Of a stretch of 64,000 bases of DNA, positions 1-12,528 are shown piece after piece. The stretch spans positions 119,166,678 to 119,230,677 of the forward strand of contig JAHLJT010009436.1 in assembly GCA_031308135.1 (NCBI GenBank). Direction: 5' to 3'. The notes under the pieces are model-generated. The model had not been told where the DNA came from. It made no database searches and saw nothing but the letters and a program-made list of their open reading frames with translations. Numbering within the stretch: position 1 is the stretch's first letter; the number at the start of each line of letters is the position of its first letter. The DNA is from Acheta domesticus (lineage: Eukaryota > Arthropoda > Insecta > Orthoptera > Gryllidae). The translations under genes were made by a program, and so were the position numbers.

Positions 1-700
1 TGCATTCGGCAGCGTTTTTAGATGTCGCTGCCGAAAGGTTTGCATTGTTGTCACTCGTCTATACATGGCGCGATGTAATGGCTCTTCACCAAATTCTCGA
101 GGTTTCCTTTTAAGTTTATTTCGCGAAAAATGTGTTCTATGAAGAATTTTATTTAAAATTACACAGTTTAATTGCACTATTTCAAATTATTCTCTTTGAA
201 GAGAAAGAATAATAAAGACCAAATTTCCGTGTCTTGATATGAATGTTATTTTATATTTCGATTCATACAGGAGGAACTTGAGGAAACATTGTTTGATCAT
301 TGAAGAAACAGTATTCAGTTGTGATGACATTAATTATTTCGTCTCCAGAATATTAATAAGGTCACGAGTTAAGATCGTTGCAAAGGCAATCTGGCTCTTC
401 TGCACTTCTGCATGAAAAAAAAATCAAAGAAAAAACGCAACCATCGTGAGAATGAAATGAAATAAAATACCATTTATAAATCATTCATAACAATATATCA
501 AATAAGGGGGAATTTCCTTATAACGGTACTGTTGAACCATTTTTTTGAGTAAGACAAGAGTGATATTTGGTAATTAAAAAATACCATATTCACCATGTCT
601 AAAAACATTTAGGAAAATACTACCTTGTAGGACATATTATTTTACTTTCGCGCTTACCCCGAACTTTCGCAGTAAAGTGATGGTAATACTGCGGCGGAAA
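1..700. other. AT-rich intergenic, nothing recognised
   Basis: AT-rich sequence with no convincing open frame, terminal repeat or RNA-gene signature on either strand. Confidence 0.5.
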
Positions 701-900
701 ATTAAAACTCGTTTCGTGGTGTTTCGATATCGAAAAAGTGGATAAATCTTCTTCCTAGTACGTAATATACCCGATGTGTAGGGCAGAATACACGGCTTGT
801 GGATTCTTGACATCGAAAAATTTACCTTGACATTGTTTTCGGGAAGACGGCTGTCTATATGTCTCTCAGTCTGTCAGTCCGTTCATTGTTCTATTCGAAA
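700..900 (-). repeat. F-repeat 3' module, degraded fragment
   Basis: Matches the reverse complement of the F-repeat 3' module: a 'cgaaaaagtggataaatc' block at about 732, then a decayed 'gtctgtcagtccgttc' tetranucleotide tract at about 866. Neither the 3' palindrome nor the 5' end survives. Confidence 0.55.
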
Positions 901-1114
901 AATTAAGATGTTTAAAAACAAAATGTAGTAGTTTTTACGTATTTGTTTTCTTGAAATGAAGGCAATTTTTAAAAAATCTTAAAAAAGGCTGAAAATTTTT
1001 TTCTCAAAAGTAGCCAAGAACTCTTTTAAAATTGGCGCAGATTTCGGTGAACTCTGCGTTTCAGAAAAAAGAAAAAAAGTAATATTGCAAAACTACAATA
1101 TTGATGATACAGAG

Positions 1115-1235
1115 TTTTTAATGTTGGAGGTTCAGATCATGGGATTTGGTCTGTGTAATTAAAATATTTAATTATTAAATTATTCTCTTTTAATTACTCT
1201 GGCCAAACCTCATGATCTCAACCTCCAAAACTGAA
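1115..1235. repeat. Short foldback (hairpin) element
   Basis: Two arms of about 44 bases, 1122-1164 and 1189-1232, are imperfect reverse complements of each other. The left arm runs GTTGGAGGTTCAGATCATGG and onward; the right arm ends ATGATCTCAACCTCCAAAAC. They enclose an AT-only loop of about 25 bases. This is either a MITE/foldback element or an inverted duplication. No clear target duplication is visible. Confidence 0.6.
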
Positions 1236-2035
1236 TTGCAAAATCGTGAATCTTCCGAGACTTTTTAATGAAATGTGTTCTAAAAATTAGATCTTAAAAT
1301 CAGGCGATGAACAATTCAAAATATGTGTAGTTTTCGTGTAGTGTTTGTATCAACTGAAAGCAATTTTGAAAAAATTATCAAAAAATGTCCATTTTTTCTA
1401 GACCTTGGCCTTGACTGTCTTTTTTTAATGTCTCATTTTAATGTGTGGAGTTCGGGAATAGCAGTATTTAATTAGTTACTGCAGGCCCTTTCCGATTTTT
1501 TTGCGTGGAAAGGGCACGTATTCTTGCACAGAAGAATTAATTATAATGAATTATATTAAAGCCACAGGCGTTGTCAAATAATTATTTTATTTTATGTACT
1601 ATTGCGAATTGTATAAATATTCGTCACTCCCACCGCTTTAAACATAAGATTTCAACTTGCACCCATGGTAATAGAAACGAAAAGATTTCGGAAGAAATTC
1701 TAATATAGTCTTAAGGGAATTGAAAAGATTTCATGAAACAATGTGGACAAATAATATAAAAAGAAGCATGATTTAAAAGGTTTAAAAGATAGAAAGCTGT
1801 AAATTATTGTGACCTCTCCTTCCTCATCCCCTCTTCCATCGTTACGGAAAGAGAGACAAATCTTATGAAGATGACGACTCAAAAATGCCGCGCCTCGCCC
1901 CCTGTGAATGCTATTTCATTGTAGTTATAATGCATAATACCCATACATTTTCGAAACATTTTAATAATGACACACGCAGAGTTTTATAACTATTATTTCG
2001 TATGATTATGTAAATTTAGGTTCTTTAGAGGACAT
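1236..2035. other. No gene seen
   Basis: AT-rich sequence. Parts resemble very old F-repeat units (runs of 'gaaaaaattatcaaaaaatgtcc'), but nothing is well enough preserved to delimit. Confidence 0.4.
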
Positions 2036-3082
2036 TTTAAACTAATGGTGCTACATAATGCCACAGACTTTTTAGTAGTAAAGTTTTATAATTTCCTTGG
2101 TGTGGCCTTTACAGTCTTCCCCATTCTCATGCCAGCTGCCATTTATTGCCGCTCAAAGCACATTTTTTTGGACATTTTCTCAGTTTTGCTGTTTTTTAAC
2201 AATAGAATCGAAATATTACTTTAAGAATATTAAAGAAGAGTAAAACCTCGTCATAAACGGCAATTTTCATTGAAAAATTTGGAGCGGTTTTGAAGAAAAT
2301 GGCGTTTAAGAGTTACTGTAAGATAAAGCTCTTTTTCACAGAAAATTTGTCAGTTTTAGAAAAAATTCATTTAAAGTCATTCGAGCCACTTTAACTCAAA
2401 AATGCGATATGTTTTACAAATCGCTGGAAACTTGCGTATTAACGGCGTTAGAGATATTAAAAAATACATTTGTGTAATTTTGGAAAAAACAAAATTATAC
2501 AGCAAAATTGACTTTATATCATTTTTAAGTGCAATTAGCACTATCTGTTAATAAAGTTTGAAGAAAAACTTGGAGCCATTTTTGAGAAAATTGTGTTTAA
2601 GCGTTTCTGCATTTTAACACAAAACGGTTGAGTTTTCGAGAAACCTTATATGACATTATTTAAAGCACATGTACTCATAAATAGAGTGCATTTAGCACTA
2701 CCCCTACCCAAAGTTTGAAGAAAAAATTTGGAGCCGTTTTTGAGAAAATTTTGAAAGTGGCTGGGTGCTTCATGTAAAGAACCCCCAAATTTTGAAGGAA
2801 GTTTTTCAAAATCGCAGCGTCTCGAGTCGAGCCATATCGACCGGGGAATATCCATTTTGGAAAAAATCCTACGTATAGTTTAGTCGCCAGTGGTGTTCGC
2901 AGACGGAGGGACGGACGTTTTCAGAAAAAAAAAAACGAAAAAAAAAGAACACGTTTTTGCTTCCAGGGTACCCCAAAACGTGTATTTCCGTTGAAATCTC
3001 GTAATCGATTTTCTGCAGCATTACATAACTTTCTCTATACTACGTATATTACCCCGTATACGCGTACGTATACGAGAAAGTA
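2036..3082 (+). repeat. F-repeat copy 1, near end-to-end
   Basis: Begins with the 5' terminal block 'aatggtgctacataatgcc' (2043) and ends with the 3' palindrome 'ctacgtatattaccccgtat...tacgagaaagt' (3040-3081). Core-unit landmarks 'ttggagc(c/g)gttttgaagaaaat' occur at about 2279, 2568 and 2727. The 3' module carries an interrupted poly-A tract at about 2925-2945 and the 'cgttgaaatctcg' type of 3' end. The copy is strongly diverged and has no coding potential. Confidence 0.8.
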
Positions 3083-4195
3083 ATAAACAAAGAAAATCCT
3101 AATATTGGTGTTAACTTGGAGGAGAGTGCCTCAGAAGATGTAATGAGACTTAAGCAATCACTTCATTTCATTTAGAACGACCGTGAATTGCTCGGTGGTT
3201 GTCATTGCTTTTATCGTCGTCCTGGGAAAATCCCATTCAATCTAATATCTTGCGCACGCAAACTCTATTACTTTTAGTGCGTGTTGCCCTGCTGCAATCC
3301 GTGGCCTCCATGCACCGTCACGCAAGGCTTCGAGAGTTCTGAAGTTGCTCGTTTTTCTTCCAGTAAAAAGTTAGATTAATCAACATTAAGTGAATGGGTG
3401 AGTATTTATTGATTCCGCGCGCGTAAACTACGTGGACGTTGGTCCCGTAATTGTAGTGCATGTTACATGTAGTGAGGTGGCGATTTTTTCTCTCCAGCTG
3501 AAATGTGAGGTCCAGAGCCCACCTAAACTCTGGCTTGCGATTTTCCCACCTTTAGGTAACTCCCACAGAGAGGAACTGCCCCCTCCGTGTCACGCTCTTA
3601 GCTCCTGATTGGTCTATTCATAAACGTTGATTGATTAGAGATTCCCGTCCCGTAAGTGTTGTGTAAGTTTTTATTACGGGAGATGGCGGTGATTTTTTCC
3701 TGATGGATGGCGAGATCGGGCGACGACATACACGTCTCATTGCTGGGTTTCCCCAACTAGTTAACCTTTCACCAGCGGGGCACCGTCTCGGCTGGGAAAA
3801 GCTTCTAGTTCCTGACTGGTCTTCTTACATGTGCAGTAGTATAGTGCATGCAAGAGTAAGTAAGGTGAAAATAGGAGAAGGAAGAGGAAGGAAAGATCGC
3901 GTGCGTAATACCCTGCTTAGGCTACTACCCGACACAAAATTTGTTTTACCAGACGGATTGCTCCCCAGGGTGGGCACCTAAGCATTCACCTTTATCCGCA
4001 TCCCCTTCCGGCTCACGAGTACACCTTCGGGTTGGAATCCGGATCTCGCTGGAACGCGGAACCCATCACGAGCCCCTCGCCAATTAAGCCTGGGCGAGGC
4101 TTCTCTGCCAGCTCAGAATTACTAACTTTCCATGCTAGCACCGGAGACTAAGCGCCACTCACATTACGCCGGAACGAATCTATCCAATTGCCCAT
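3083..4195. other. Moderately GC-rich repeat-like sequence, no gene identified
   Basis: This block is more GC-rich than its surroundings. Two stretches, about 3455-3650 and about 3680-3860, look like a decayed direct duplication: 'ggtggcgattttttctctcc' versus 'ggcggtgattttttcctgat', and 'agctcctgattggtct' versus 'tagttcctgactggtct'. A 92-codon open frame at 3703-3981 (+) crosses the second half and has no recognisable domain. Confidence 0.4.
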
Positions 4196-4400
4196 GAGCT
4201 CAGGAGATCGTGTGAGGTCCGTGGCCCGTTTATTAGGGTACTGCCCCGGCATTCGCCTAGTGATCAGAAAAAACACGGAAACCTACTGATCAGAGCAGTC
4301 GACCGCTAGAATTCTCTTTCAGGCAATGACTGGATTCGACCCAGCTATCTAGCTATTGTCGAAAATCCTGTCACTGCACACTGGGCTTGAAAGCGCAGAA
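4196..4400 (+). repeat. SINE-related fragment
   Basis: Contains 'gtactgccccggcattcgcc' followed by 'tagtgatcagaaaaaacacggaaac'. The same order is seen at 36240 ('gtactgctttggcattcgcg') and in the SINE at 9110-9530 ('cccagcattcgccttatgat' then 'gagggaaactacg'). The three share a body module, so I call this a partial member of the same tRNA-derived SINE group. Confidence 0.55.
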
Positions 4401-4768
4401 ACCTGGCCTAAACTCCCCTATCCAAATTCCCGCGTTTCCAGAGAAAAGTATAAACGAAAATTGAATCAATGGTTACTGGAATGCACATAAATATGTAATA
4501 TCTATTGTTCAGCAGAAATAGATATTTATATTTCATACAGTGGGATATTTTCTGCAAATGTATCCTGCAATTTCATCTTCGCTCCTTGAACTACTTTCAC
4601 TTTCTTTTTCTTTTGAGACAAGGAGAGTAAAACATATTTATCAATAATTAATCTAAATATAATTTCCTTTGTAGTTGTTTACAGATATAACATTTTTGCA
4701 TTCAAGTTGTTGTCAAAGTGCAATAAAAATATCCTGAGTATTTCAATGCTCACTGCAGAATAAACGTA
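4400..4768. other. AT-rich spacer, no gene seen
   Basis: No open frame, TIR or RNA-like structure recognised. Confidence 0.4.
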
Positions 4769-6237
4769 ATTAGTAATGCTACAGAATGGTATAGACTTTC
4801 CCGTATTAGTTTTCTATTTCTTTTGGTCTCGGCTAGCTGTTCTGACCACATTCCCTTGCCAGCTGCCATCTATCGCCACCCAAAGTACATTTTTTGACAT
4901 TTTCTTAATTTTTCAGTTTCCTAAATGGTAGAAGGGAAATATTAATTTAAGAATATTAAAGAACAGTAAAACCTTGTCCTAAATAGCAATTTTCACTTAC
5001 ATCCACACTTACATTCACAAATATAATACTATTTACAAATTGCTGGAAATGTGCATATTAAAGATGTGAAAGCTATTTCAAAAAAATTACATTTGTGTAA
5101 TTTTTGAAAAAAATACCCCAAAATAAATTTTACGTCGTATTAAACAGTGCAGTTAGCACTATTTGTTCCGAAAATTGAAGAAAAAGTTTGGAGCCATTTA
5201 TAAGAAAATGGCGTTTGAGCGTTTCTGTAAAATGCCGAATTTTTAGCTAGTTTGGAAAGAAAATTACTTAGTTCTCGAGAAACTTTGTCTGGCATAATTT
5301 AAAGCACATGTATTCATAAATATAACATAGTAAACAAATCGCTGCTAATGTAAATATTACCGACGTGAGAGACTATTAAAAAATACATTTTTGTAACATT
5401 TGGAAAAACAAAAGAATACAGCAAACTAATTATCTCGTAGAGTACACTTAGAACTATCCCTCTCAAAAGTTTAAAGAAAAAAATTGGAGTCTTTTTGAGA
5501 AAATCTTGTTTTTGTATTTTTTTAAATTGCACATATTGCACGCAATATTGTGCGAAATCTACTAAAATTTTAAAGAAAATGTAACATAACCTTAATGAAT
5601 GAACTTACTATGGAGAACAAATTTTATTTGAAGGAAAACCTCAATTTTGTAGTGTTAGGAAGACGCCGAAAACATTCAAACTTTTGCAATTTTCGAAAAT
5701 TCAGAGGTAACCGTGAAAATGGAACTTGTGCCACCTTCTCTATTAAGTGTATTTTACTCTACTCTTACAAGAAATTTTTTAAAATGGGAGCCGTTTTGGG
5801 GAAAATTTCGAAAAATGTCCGGGGAGCTTCATGTAAAATACCCCCAAAAATTAATGATTGTTTTTAAGAATTGCAGTGCTTCGACTCAGGCCAGATAGAC
5901 AGGGGTTTCTTCAATTTGGAAAAAATCGTATGCTCTAAAAATTGTAGGAGCTAGTGTTGTTCACTTACACACGGATGGACAGACGGACGGACATGACGGA
6001 CGGACGGGTGTTTTGCTTTCAATTGTTTTTTTTCGGTATAAAGGACTCACAAAACAGGGATTCTGGCTATACCACCTGCTAGGGGATTTTTTTCTTAATT
6101 TAGCAACTGGATTTATCGACTTTTTCGTTATCACGGCCTGGTAACGAATTTTTTTCTGCCGAAAATTCGCCATTTTTTTCGCACAGCATTACATAACTTT
6201 CTTTATACTACGTATATACGTACATATACGGGAAAAT
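4769..6237 (+). repeat. F-repeat copy 2, end-to-end
   Basis: The 5' block 'attagtaatgctacagaat' is followed by 'gactttcccgtattag' (4793) and 'tttggtctcggctagc'. Core units carry 'ggagccatttataagaaaat' landmarks at about 5187, 5484 and 5784, a spacing near 300 bp. The 3' module has the 'ggacagacggacggacatga' tetranucleotide (about 5977), the 'ttctggctataccacctgct' block, and the palindrome ending 'atatacgggaaaatt' (6237). Small open frames inside are chance frames in repeat DNA. Confidence 0.85.
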
Positions 6238-8132
6238 TAAAAGGAAGTTTATTATTTACATCGGTTCCACTTGCCCCTCCATTCCGTACCTTTCCAATGC
6301 GTCCAGTCACAGCTCGTCCAATTCCGTCCCAGTCCTGTCCCATGCCGCCCCAAACCAAGTTCTATCCCGCGCTCCCCACCCGCATCCTTCCAAGCAATCC
6401 ACTAAGCCCTGATGTACTCGAATTGAGCTTTAGGACAGAGTTTGTAAAAAAATATTATTAAGAAAAACTTATAAATTGCAGGTCCTGTTTTTCCTCTGTC
6501 GCTCAAAGAATATGAACATTCGGGGTCAATCGCTCCAGTGACTCCCAAATTTTCTTCATTCTTGACACAACATACATACCCGTCCATCATTAACCCGTCC
6601 ATCTATTTTATAAACATTTTATAAAAGTTGTATTAACAAATTAATCATTCAGTGACTTCTACAATAAATAGTAACTCTTGTATTACAAGTACGGTATAAA
6701 CTACTGTTATAATTAACGATACTTTTGATTTTTAAAAATACCCCTCTCTGTTATTCTTTTAATTGCTATGCGTACCATGAAGGGATTGATAACAATTGAC
6801 AACTTGCGGCATCCATTAGTCCAGTCATAAGATTTCTTCAGTATTTGATAAGTTGTCACTGCCCGGGATGACAGTGAACGTGCGAAGAGTTTGATATGCA
6901 CAACCCATTCTTCAAATTTACAATCAGCAGCTGGCCGCGCCATGGTTCGGCATGGATTTTACTCTGGTTCCGTCATTTTCTCTTGTGGTCTACAGGAAAC
7001 ACGAAAAAATAAGAAAACTGGATACCTTTCGGAAATAATTAAAGGGTAAGAAAAAATCTCAAATTTATAGCCAAAATTAAAGTATACTCAATACTCAAAC
7101 AATCTCACTTCTGCGACATTTATGCCGAGTACATTAAGCTTCCTTAATAGCGGTCATGAGCGTATACCCAGTCCTTTGCAGAAGGACTGCGGTAGCAGTC
7201 AGTTCTTTTGTACATGTATAAGTTGTGTACGTGAAACTCTCAGCGCCATGATTAATACTAAAATACATTTTATGAATATATTTTCCACAAGTCAAATTTA
7301 AGATAATTCAAGTCAAATAATTTTATAACATCTATTCAGAAGAATAGAATGTACAATTATATTAATGTTTGACATTGTATTGAACTGTTAAAATAGTTGG
7401 ATTTTAAGTACATTCTCATTTCAAAGATAAGTTAGTCCTACATAAGATCACTGTTACGACAAGACTGTTTTCTCGAAACGCCCTCAAATATCAAAATTAT
7501 TTTAAGTGGCAGTAGATACAAGAATGAGTGTATACGCTTTTTCGTCTCCTTCTTCTAGTCAAGTTGGTGTCTTGGTCTTACTTTATATAGTATACTGCGT
7601 AGAATTGATTGGTATCATACTCATGCAATTGGTGACTGTAGTCGTGTTTCAGTGGTGGTTGAGACAGTATAGTTTGTCTTTAGGGGTCTGTAATGACACA
7701 TTTCGACTTCAAGCGTCTCCAGTTTGGTTATATGTTAAAATAACCAGCATTATGAAAGTTAAAATGAAAATTTCAGGGACTGAATATTAGGAATATTGTA
7801 ATTATAAATTCTCTTTTGTGTAAATCAGATATTGTCCCTTAGTAGCAAGTTCACTACACGAAGAAACCATTTTCAAAGCATTTTTCCCCTCACAGAAAAT
7901 GATTGACAGCGTGGGTCTTGGAAATGCATCAGGGGGTCATGTAAATCTTTTCCTTATTTTAAGAAGTGACAGTACTCATCACTCTGCCAGAGATATAAGA
8001 ACTATTTTTGGATTGAATTAAGGGGATAATATGAATGAATAAATAATTATTTGTTAATAATTTAAATAGCCACTTGCAGAACGATTCAGAATAAATGTTG
8101 CAAACTCCTAGGGCAATAAGAAGTGTTGGAAG
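6238..8132. other. Apparently single-copy sequence, no gene identified
   Basis: A C-rich stretch (6260-6400, 'cccgtc/ccttcc'-like) is followed by ordinary AT-rich sequence. A 76-codon ATG frame at 6713-6943 (-) has a reasonable start context (gaaccATGGCG), but I recognise no domain and see no splice support. The 7506-7790 (+) frame starts at a non-ATG codon, is hydrophobic and also unsupported. Confidence 0.35.
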
Positions 8133-8780
8133 ACGACTTTTTACTTTCTGGCTACCGGCAGTAGAGAGAAAGGTACATAATGTTGCGCGAAGAAACGGCG
8201 AATTTTCGGAAAAACTCTTATTGCAGATCCCTGGTGACGAAAAAGTGGATAAATCCGGTTGCTAAATTGAGAAAAAAATCCTCTAAATCGTGATGTAGCC
8301 AGAATCCATGTTTTGTGGGGCCTTGGGACCGAAAAATCGAATGACGGCAAAACGTCTGTCTGTCCGTCCATCCGTCTGTGTGCCTGTCCGTCCGTCTGTG
8401 AACAACGCTGGCTGCTAAACCGTTCAGCCGATTTCTTTCAAAATTGATAATCCCCAATCGATTTTTTTCTGGCCGATGAGGTGGCTCATTGAATTTGAAA
8501 CCGATATTTTAATTTTGGGGGTACCTTACATGAAGACCCTGAGACACTTTTCAAATTTTTAAAAAAATGGCTACATCATTTTTTATTAAAGTTTGTTGTT
8601 GAATTATGTGAAGGACGTTTAATAAATGGCCTCTTCCTACAACTACAGTTATGAAGATAGAGATTTTTTCCCTCAATGAAATATGTTCCTTAAAGATAAG
8701 ATTTTGAAATTCGGTCATGCACAATTTTTCGAAAATGTGGTACTTTTCGCGTAATTTTGCGTGAAAATACGAGCGAGAAT
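8133..8780 (-). repeat. F-repeat copy, 3' half, reverse orientation
   Basis: Starts with a decayed 3' end ('tttactttctggctaccggc' then 'agagagaaaggtacataatg'). It continues through 'cgaaaaagtggataaatccg' (8240), 'catgttttgtggggccttgg', and the tetranucleotide 'gtctgtctgtccgtccatcc' (8355), and reaches a core unit at about 8560-8775. No 5' end is present. Confidence 0.75.
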
Positions 8781-9109
8781 GCACGTGCTGTTTTAGTACT
8801 ACTAGTTTAAAGAACATAAGGAAATCTAATATAACGAAGTTACACATGTGACATGTGCCCATAATTGTCATATCACGTTCTAAAGCAGATTTAGGGTACC
8901 CACCAAACAATGGAGCAAAATTAGTTACGTACGAAATAACAATCGAGACACATCCATAAGTATAACTTCTTTACATGACATTTCTCATAACATGTTGGTT
9001 GTCAAAAAGGCATCATCTTCAATCGCTTGCTTGTGCTTAAACTTTTTAATGTTTATTTTGAGCCGCCTGAATTAATTGCCATATTTCAAGAAATAATCTT
9101 CTTCTTTGG

Positions 9110-9530
9110 TCTTGTTCTCCTATAGACGGAAGTTAGGTGACCCATTAAGATGGCTCCACAGTATTATCACAATGATGGGTTTTCTTGGGAGGATATAATC
9201 AGTGTAGTTTCCCGTTGCTTTCCCTTAGAGTACTTAATGAAATGATAGGATGATGAGAGGGTGAATGAACTAGGATGATGGGGGAAGGTGGGTTGGTAAG
9301 GTAATCGTGGCATTTTTTAACCATCCCAGCATTCGCCTTATGATCGAGGGAAACTACGAGAAAAAAAGAGAAAAGAAAAGAAAAAAAGGAAAAAAAGAAA
9401 AAAAGGAAAAAGAAGAGAAAAAGAAAAGGAAAAAAAACACGTCAGGATGGCCGGCCCGATCCGGTCATCGAACCCGGACTTACCGACTGCGAAGTCAGCG
9501 CGCTATGCACTGAGCCACTTTGCTTGGTAT
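9110..9530 (-). repeat. tRNA-derived SINE
   Basis: On the minus strand the element opens with a tRNA-like head. A box A-like TGGCTCAGTGC lies at 9517-9507 and a box B GGTTCGATGAC at 9474-9464, about 33 bases apart as in tRNA promoters. A (TTTTC)n-rich tract (9440-9360) follows, then a body with 'gggaaagcaacgggaaacta' and 'gagccatcttaatgggtcac', ending near 9115 by 'cttccgtctatagg'. The tRNA head is imperfect, so this is a SINE rather than a functional tRNA gene. Confidence 0.75.
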
Positions 9531-11224
9531 TAATAAATAATTTTATAAAAATGCCTATCTCTTTTAAGTCTTGAAACACAACTCGGGTGATTTCCAAAAA
9601 TAGTAAAAAACGTTAAGAAAAATATCAATTAAAAAAATAAACATTATTACTTCCAAAGATAAATGACCAAATTGTATACTTTGAGAAAAATGCTGTTGTG
9701 ACATTTCCACTTATCTTTCTTACTCTCGACTCCTATTTAATTTCCTTAAAGAAATGCAAAACATTCAAAAATTGATAGTAAGTGACAAAAAAAGGAGCTT
9801 TTGTTCCCCTCAATGGATGTTCCTAACAACACTAGCCGTAGGAAGCGGTTGACATCACCACGGATGTTTCCAACTACATGAAAAAGTGTCCTCACAATGT
9901 AAAATTATAATGACTCATCCAGTGAACACACTGAGCTGAACATTCCCACACGCTACACTCCACTGCCTACAGTGTATGCTTTCTGCGCGGATCTAGGAGC
10001 GTACAGTGAATAAATTTAAATGAAATAAAACAAATCCTGGGGAGAGAAGTTGATGCTTCGTTCTCCAGCCATGGATTGCGGTATTCTAAAATAAAAGAAT
10101 ATTACTGCCAGGATTCACTGACCTTTTAACTGCTGACAGAATTAATTGACTGTTATTATCTATGCGTTGGGAAATTTAGAAGTCTGTGTCAAGTATTTTT
10201 ACTAAATCCTTGTTTATACTCTGTAAAATAAAGTAACTGTAACATTGTCTTTACCTGCAAAATCGTGGTAATCTCTTATAAACTTTCGTATATTTCAAAA
10301 AAATTCTAATGTTAATGAAATTTCCTCTAGACGCAATATTTACTTTATTCGAGACAAAAGTTATGTTTTGTATTGATATATTATAACAATAAGTATATAG
10401 GTTTCTTTCGAGAGTCTGAAATATTCGTAAAGTGTCTTGTTTACTGTTCATAAAACACTAGAAATTAATTTACTTAGTAAAATTTCACACATTTGACGTC
10501 AACATAGAAGTTAATAATTCTCTGAAAATTGAACTTGAAAATTCGTTGTTGACATTTTCGTCACGTGTTTTCAAACCATTCGACACACGAGTTCTTCGTC
10601 CTAAGCATTGCGAGATTGTGCCGCAACCCGCAACACAGTACCGCGTTTAAATTGCATTTTGCTTTCGCTGGTAATTTTCAGCTTGTCAAACACTTGGTGT
10701 GTATTAAAACCAGTGGTGCTTAATAGCACGTACTTTCTCGCCATTAGTAGTGGTTATGTAATTCTAATTGTACCATTATTTGTCGCCGTATTAACACATC
10801 TCAGTGATAATTATTTTGTAAAATTCATTAGAAATCGTAGAACATTTGGTCCGAAAATTAAATAGTTTCAAGCAATAATTTTGCTATTCAAAACTTCAAA
10901 TGGAAAAGCACGAGAAAGTAAAAATTTATTTCTGGCATTGAATTCATTGTATAAGGTAGGCAGTGTATTCACGACCATAATATAATATATTATAGTAGTA
11001 ACATATAATAGTTATTATTAAACACTATGGTATTGTAATATTCTACAAATATATAAAGGTATTAGTTTATATTACACAGCAGTCATTGTCGTCTTATCAG
11101 TGCGGCGTTAGAACAATGGGTTACAACTACTAACAATGGCCGCTCATCTAGTCGATTTCACATTTAACACAATTAAAGGATGCAAGTTAAAATGAAATAA
11201 CAGAAATATAATATAAATGTAATA

Positions 11225-11255
<31 letters not shown>

Positions 11256-11555
11256 TAAAATGAAATAAAAAATTTACAAATTCTAACTTTCGTAGCATCC
11301 AACTGCGTAATTTGAGGGCGGGCGGCCGAAAGTTAGCAATCTTTATTTCATATTTATTTCAAATAGGTTTTAAATAATTTATAAAAGATTAATTTGTAAA
11401 CGTATAACAAAAGCTCCATTGTAAGAAACGAACACAGAATTTTAAAATAATATACACATTCTAACATACGTAGCATCCACCTTATTCAAAACACCTCGGA
11501 AATTACCCTCAGGAAGCGAAGACTTTTCAGAGCGGGGGATTAATATTGACGCCCA
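9531..11555. other. AT-rich spacer with (AAT)n, no gene seen
   Basis: No credible coding frame. A perfect (AAT)n microsatellite of about 11 units sits at about 11224-11255. The short frames at 10251-10451 (-) and 10608-10865 (+) lack any domain or splice context. Confidence 0.4.
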
Positions 11556-12528
11556 ATTCACAAATACTCATATTTTCGAAACATTTAACATGACTTTATT
11601 TGAAGATATGTTTTTGATGAACACTTTTCATTAAAAAAAATTGTGTCTTTCCAAATGTAGTTGTAGGAAGAGTCCAACCTTTTTTAAATTATTTTTAAAA
11701 GTTTTGAAAAATCAGGCATTTCAACGATCATGAGACCTGCACCATTCTCTTAAGCGACCTTTATACTATCTAAGTTCCCAATTTAATAAAAAATTGTTCT
11801 GCGGTTTTTAAGAAAAATTATTTAAAGGAAATAAAAATTATCTATGTTTGACAAAATTTCGCACAAAAATATGCATGTTTTTGAAATATCCGACATGACC
11901 TTATTCGATGATTTGTTTTTTGATGAACACCTTTCATTAAGAAAAAATGTTTCTTCGTAATAGTAGTTTTAGGAAGACGCCCAAAAAATTTTGAATTTTT
12001 TCAATTTTCGAAAAAATATTCAATCAACACGAGACCTGCACCATTCTCTTAAACTCCTTCAGACGATCCAAAAACAAAATTTAATAAAAATTGTTGGCGT
12101 CATTTTTAGAAAATTTTGAAAATGTCCAGGGGCTCCCTACCCGCCCCCCCCAAATTAAAATATCTGTTTCAAATTCAAGGGTTTATGACATCAGCCAGAT
12201 CGATCGAGGAATATTAATTTTGGAGAAAATCGGCTGAACGGTTTAGTCGCTAGCGTTGTTCACAGACAGACGGACAGACGTTTTGCCGTCAATCAATTTT
12301 ACAGTATCAAGGAGCCATAAAACATGGATTCTGGCCGCACCACTACCATTCTAGCTGGTGTTGGAGGATTTTATTTTCTAAATTTAGCAACTGGATTTAT
12401 CAACTTTTTCTTTACCAGGGGCCTATAATAAGAGTTTTTCTGCAGAAAATACGCCGGTTTTTTTTGCTCAGCATTACATAACTTTCTCTTCTTAAGAAGT
12501 TCCTTTTTAAGTGCGAGAAAGTAAAAGT
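11556..12528 (+). repeat. F-repeat, subfamily B, 5'-truncated
   Basis: Two core units of about 308 bp each carry 'agttgtaggaagagtccaac' (11660) and 'tagttttaggaagacgccc' (11963). The 3' module has 'cagacagacggacagacgtt' (12265) and 'acaaaacatggattctggcc'. The 3' hairpin is the B type: 'ctctTCTTAAGAAGttcc...gcgagaaagt' (12485-12525) instead of the TACGTATA type. The 5' terminal block is missing. Confidence 0.75.

Noticed and set aside
5314..6173. Several 60-90-codon frames on both strands
   Set aside because: All lie within F-repeat copy 2. The equivalent positions in other copies are full of stops, so they are not conserved as coding.
6713..6943. A 76-codon minus frame with good ATG context
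   Set aside because: No recognisable domain, no splice signals and no neighbour evidence. This length is expected by chance in 64 kb.
9450..9520. A functional tRNA gene on the minus strand
   Set aside because: Box A and B are present, but the acceptor stem does not pair properly and the region continues into a SINE body.
10905..10925. 'gcacgagaaagtaaaaattt' as an F-repeat 3' end
   Set aside because: No palindrome and no 3' module before it. The match is too short.
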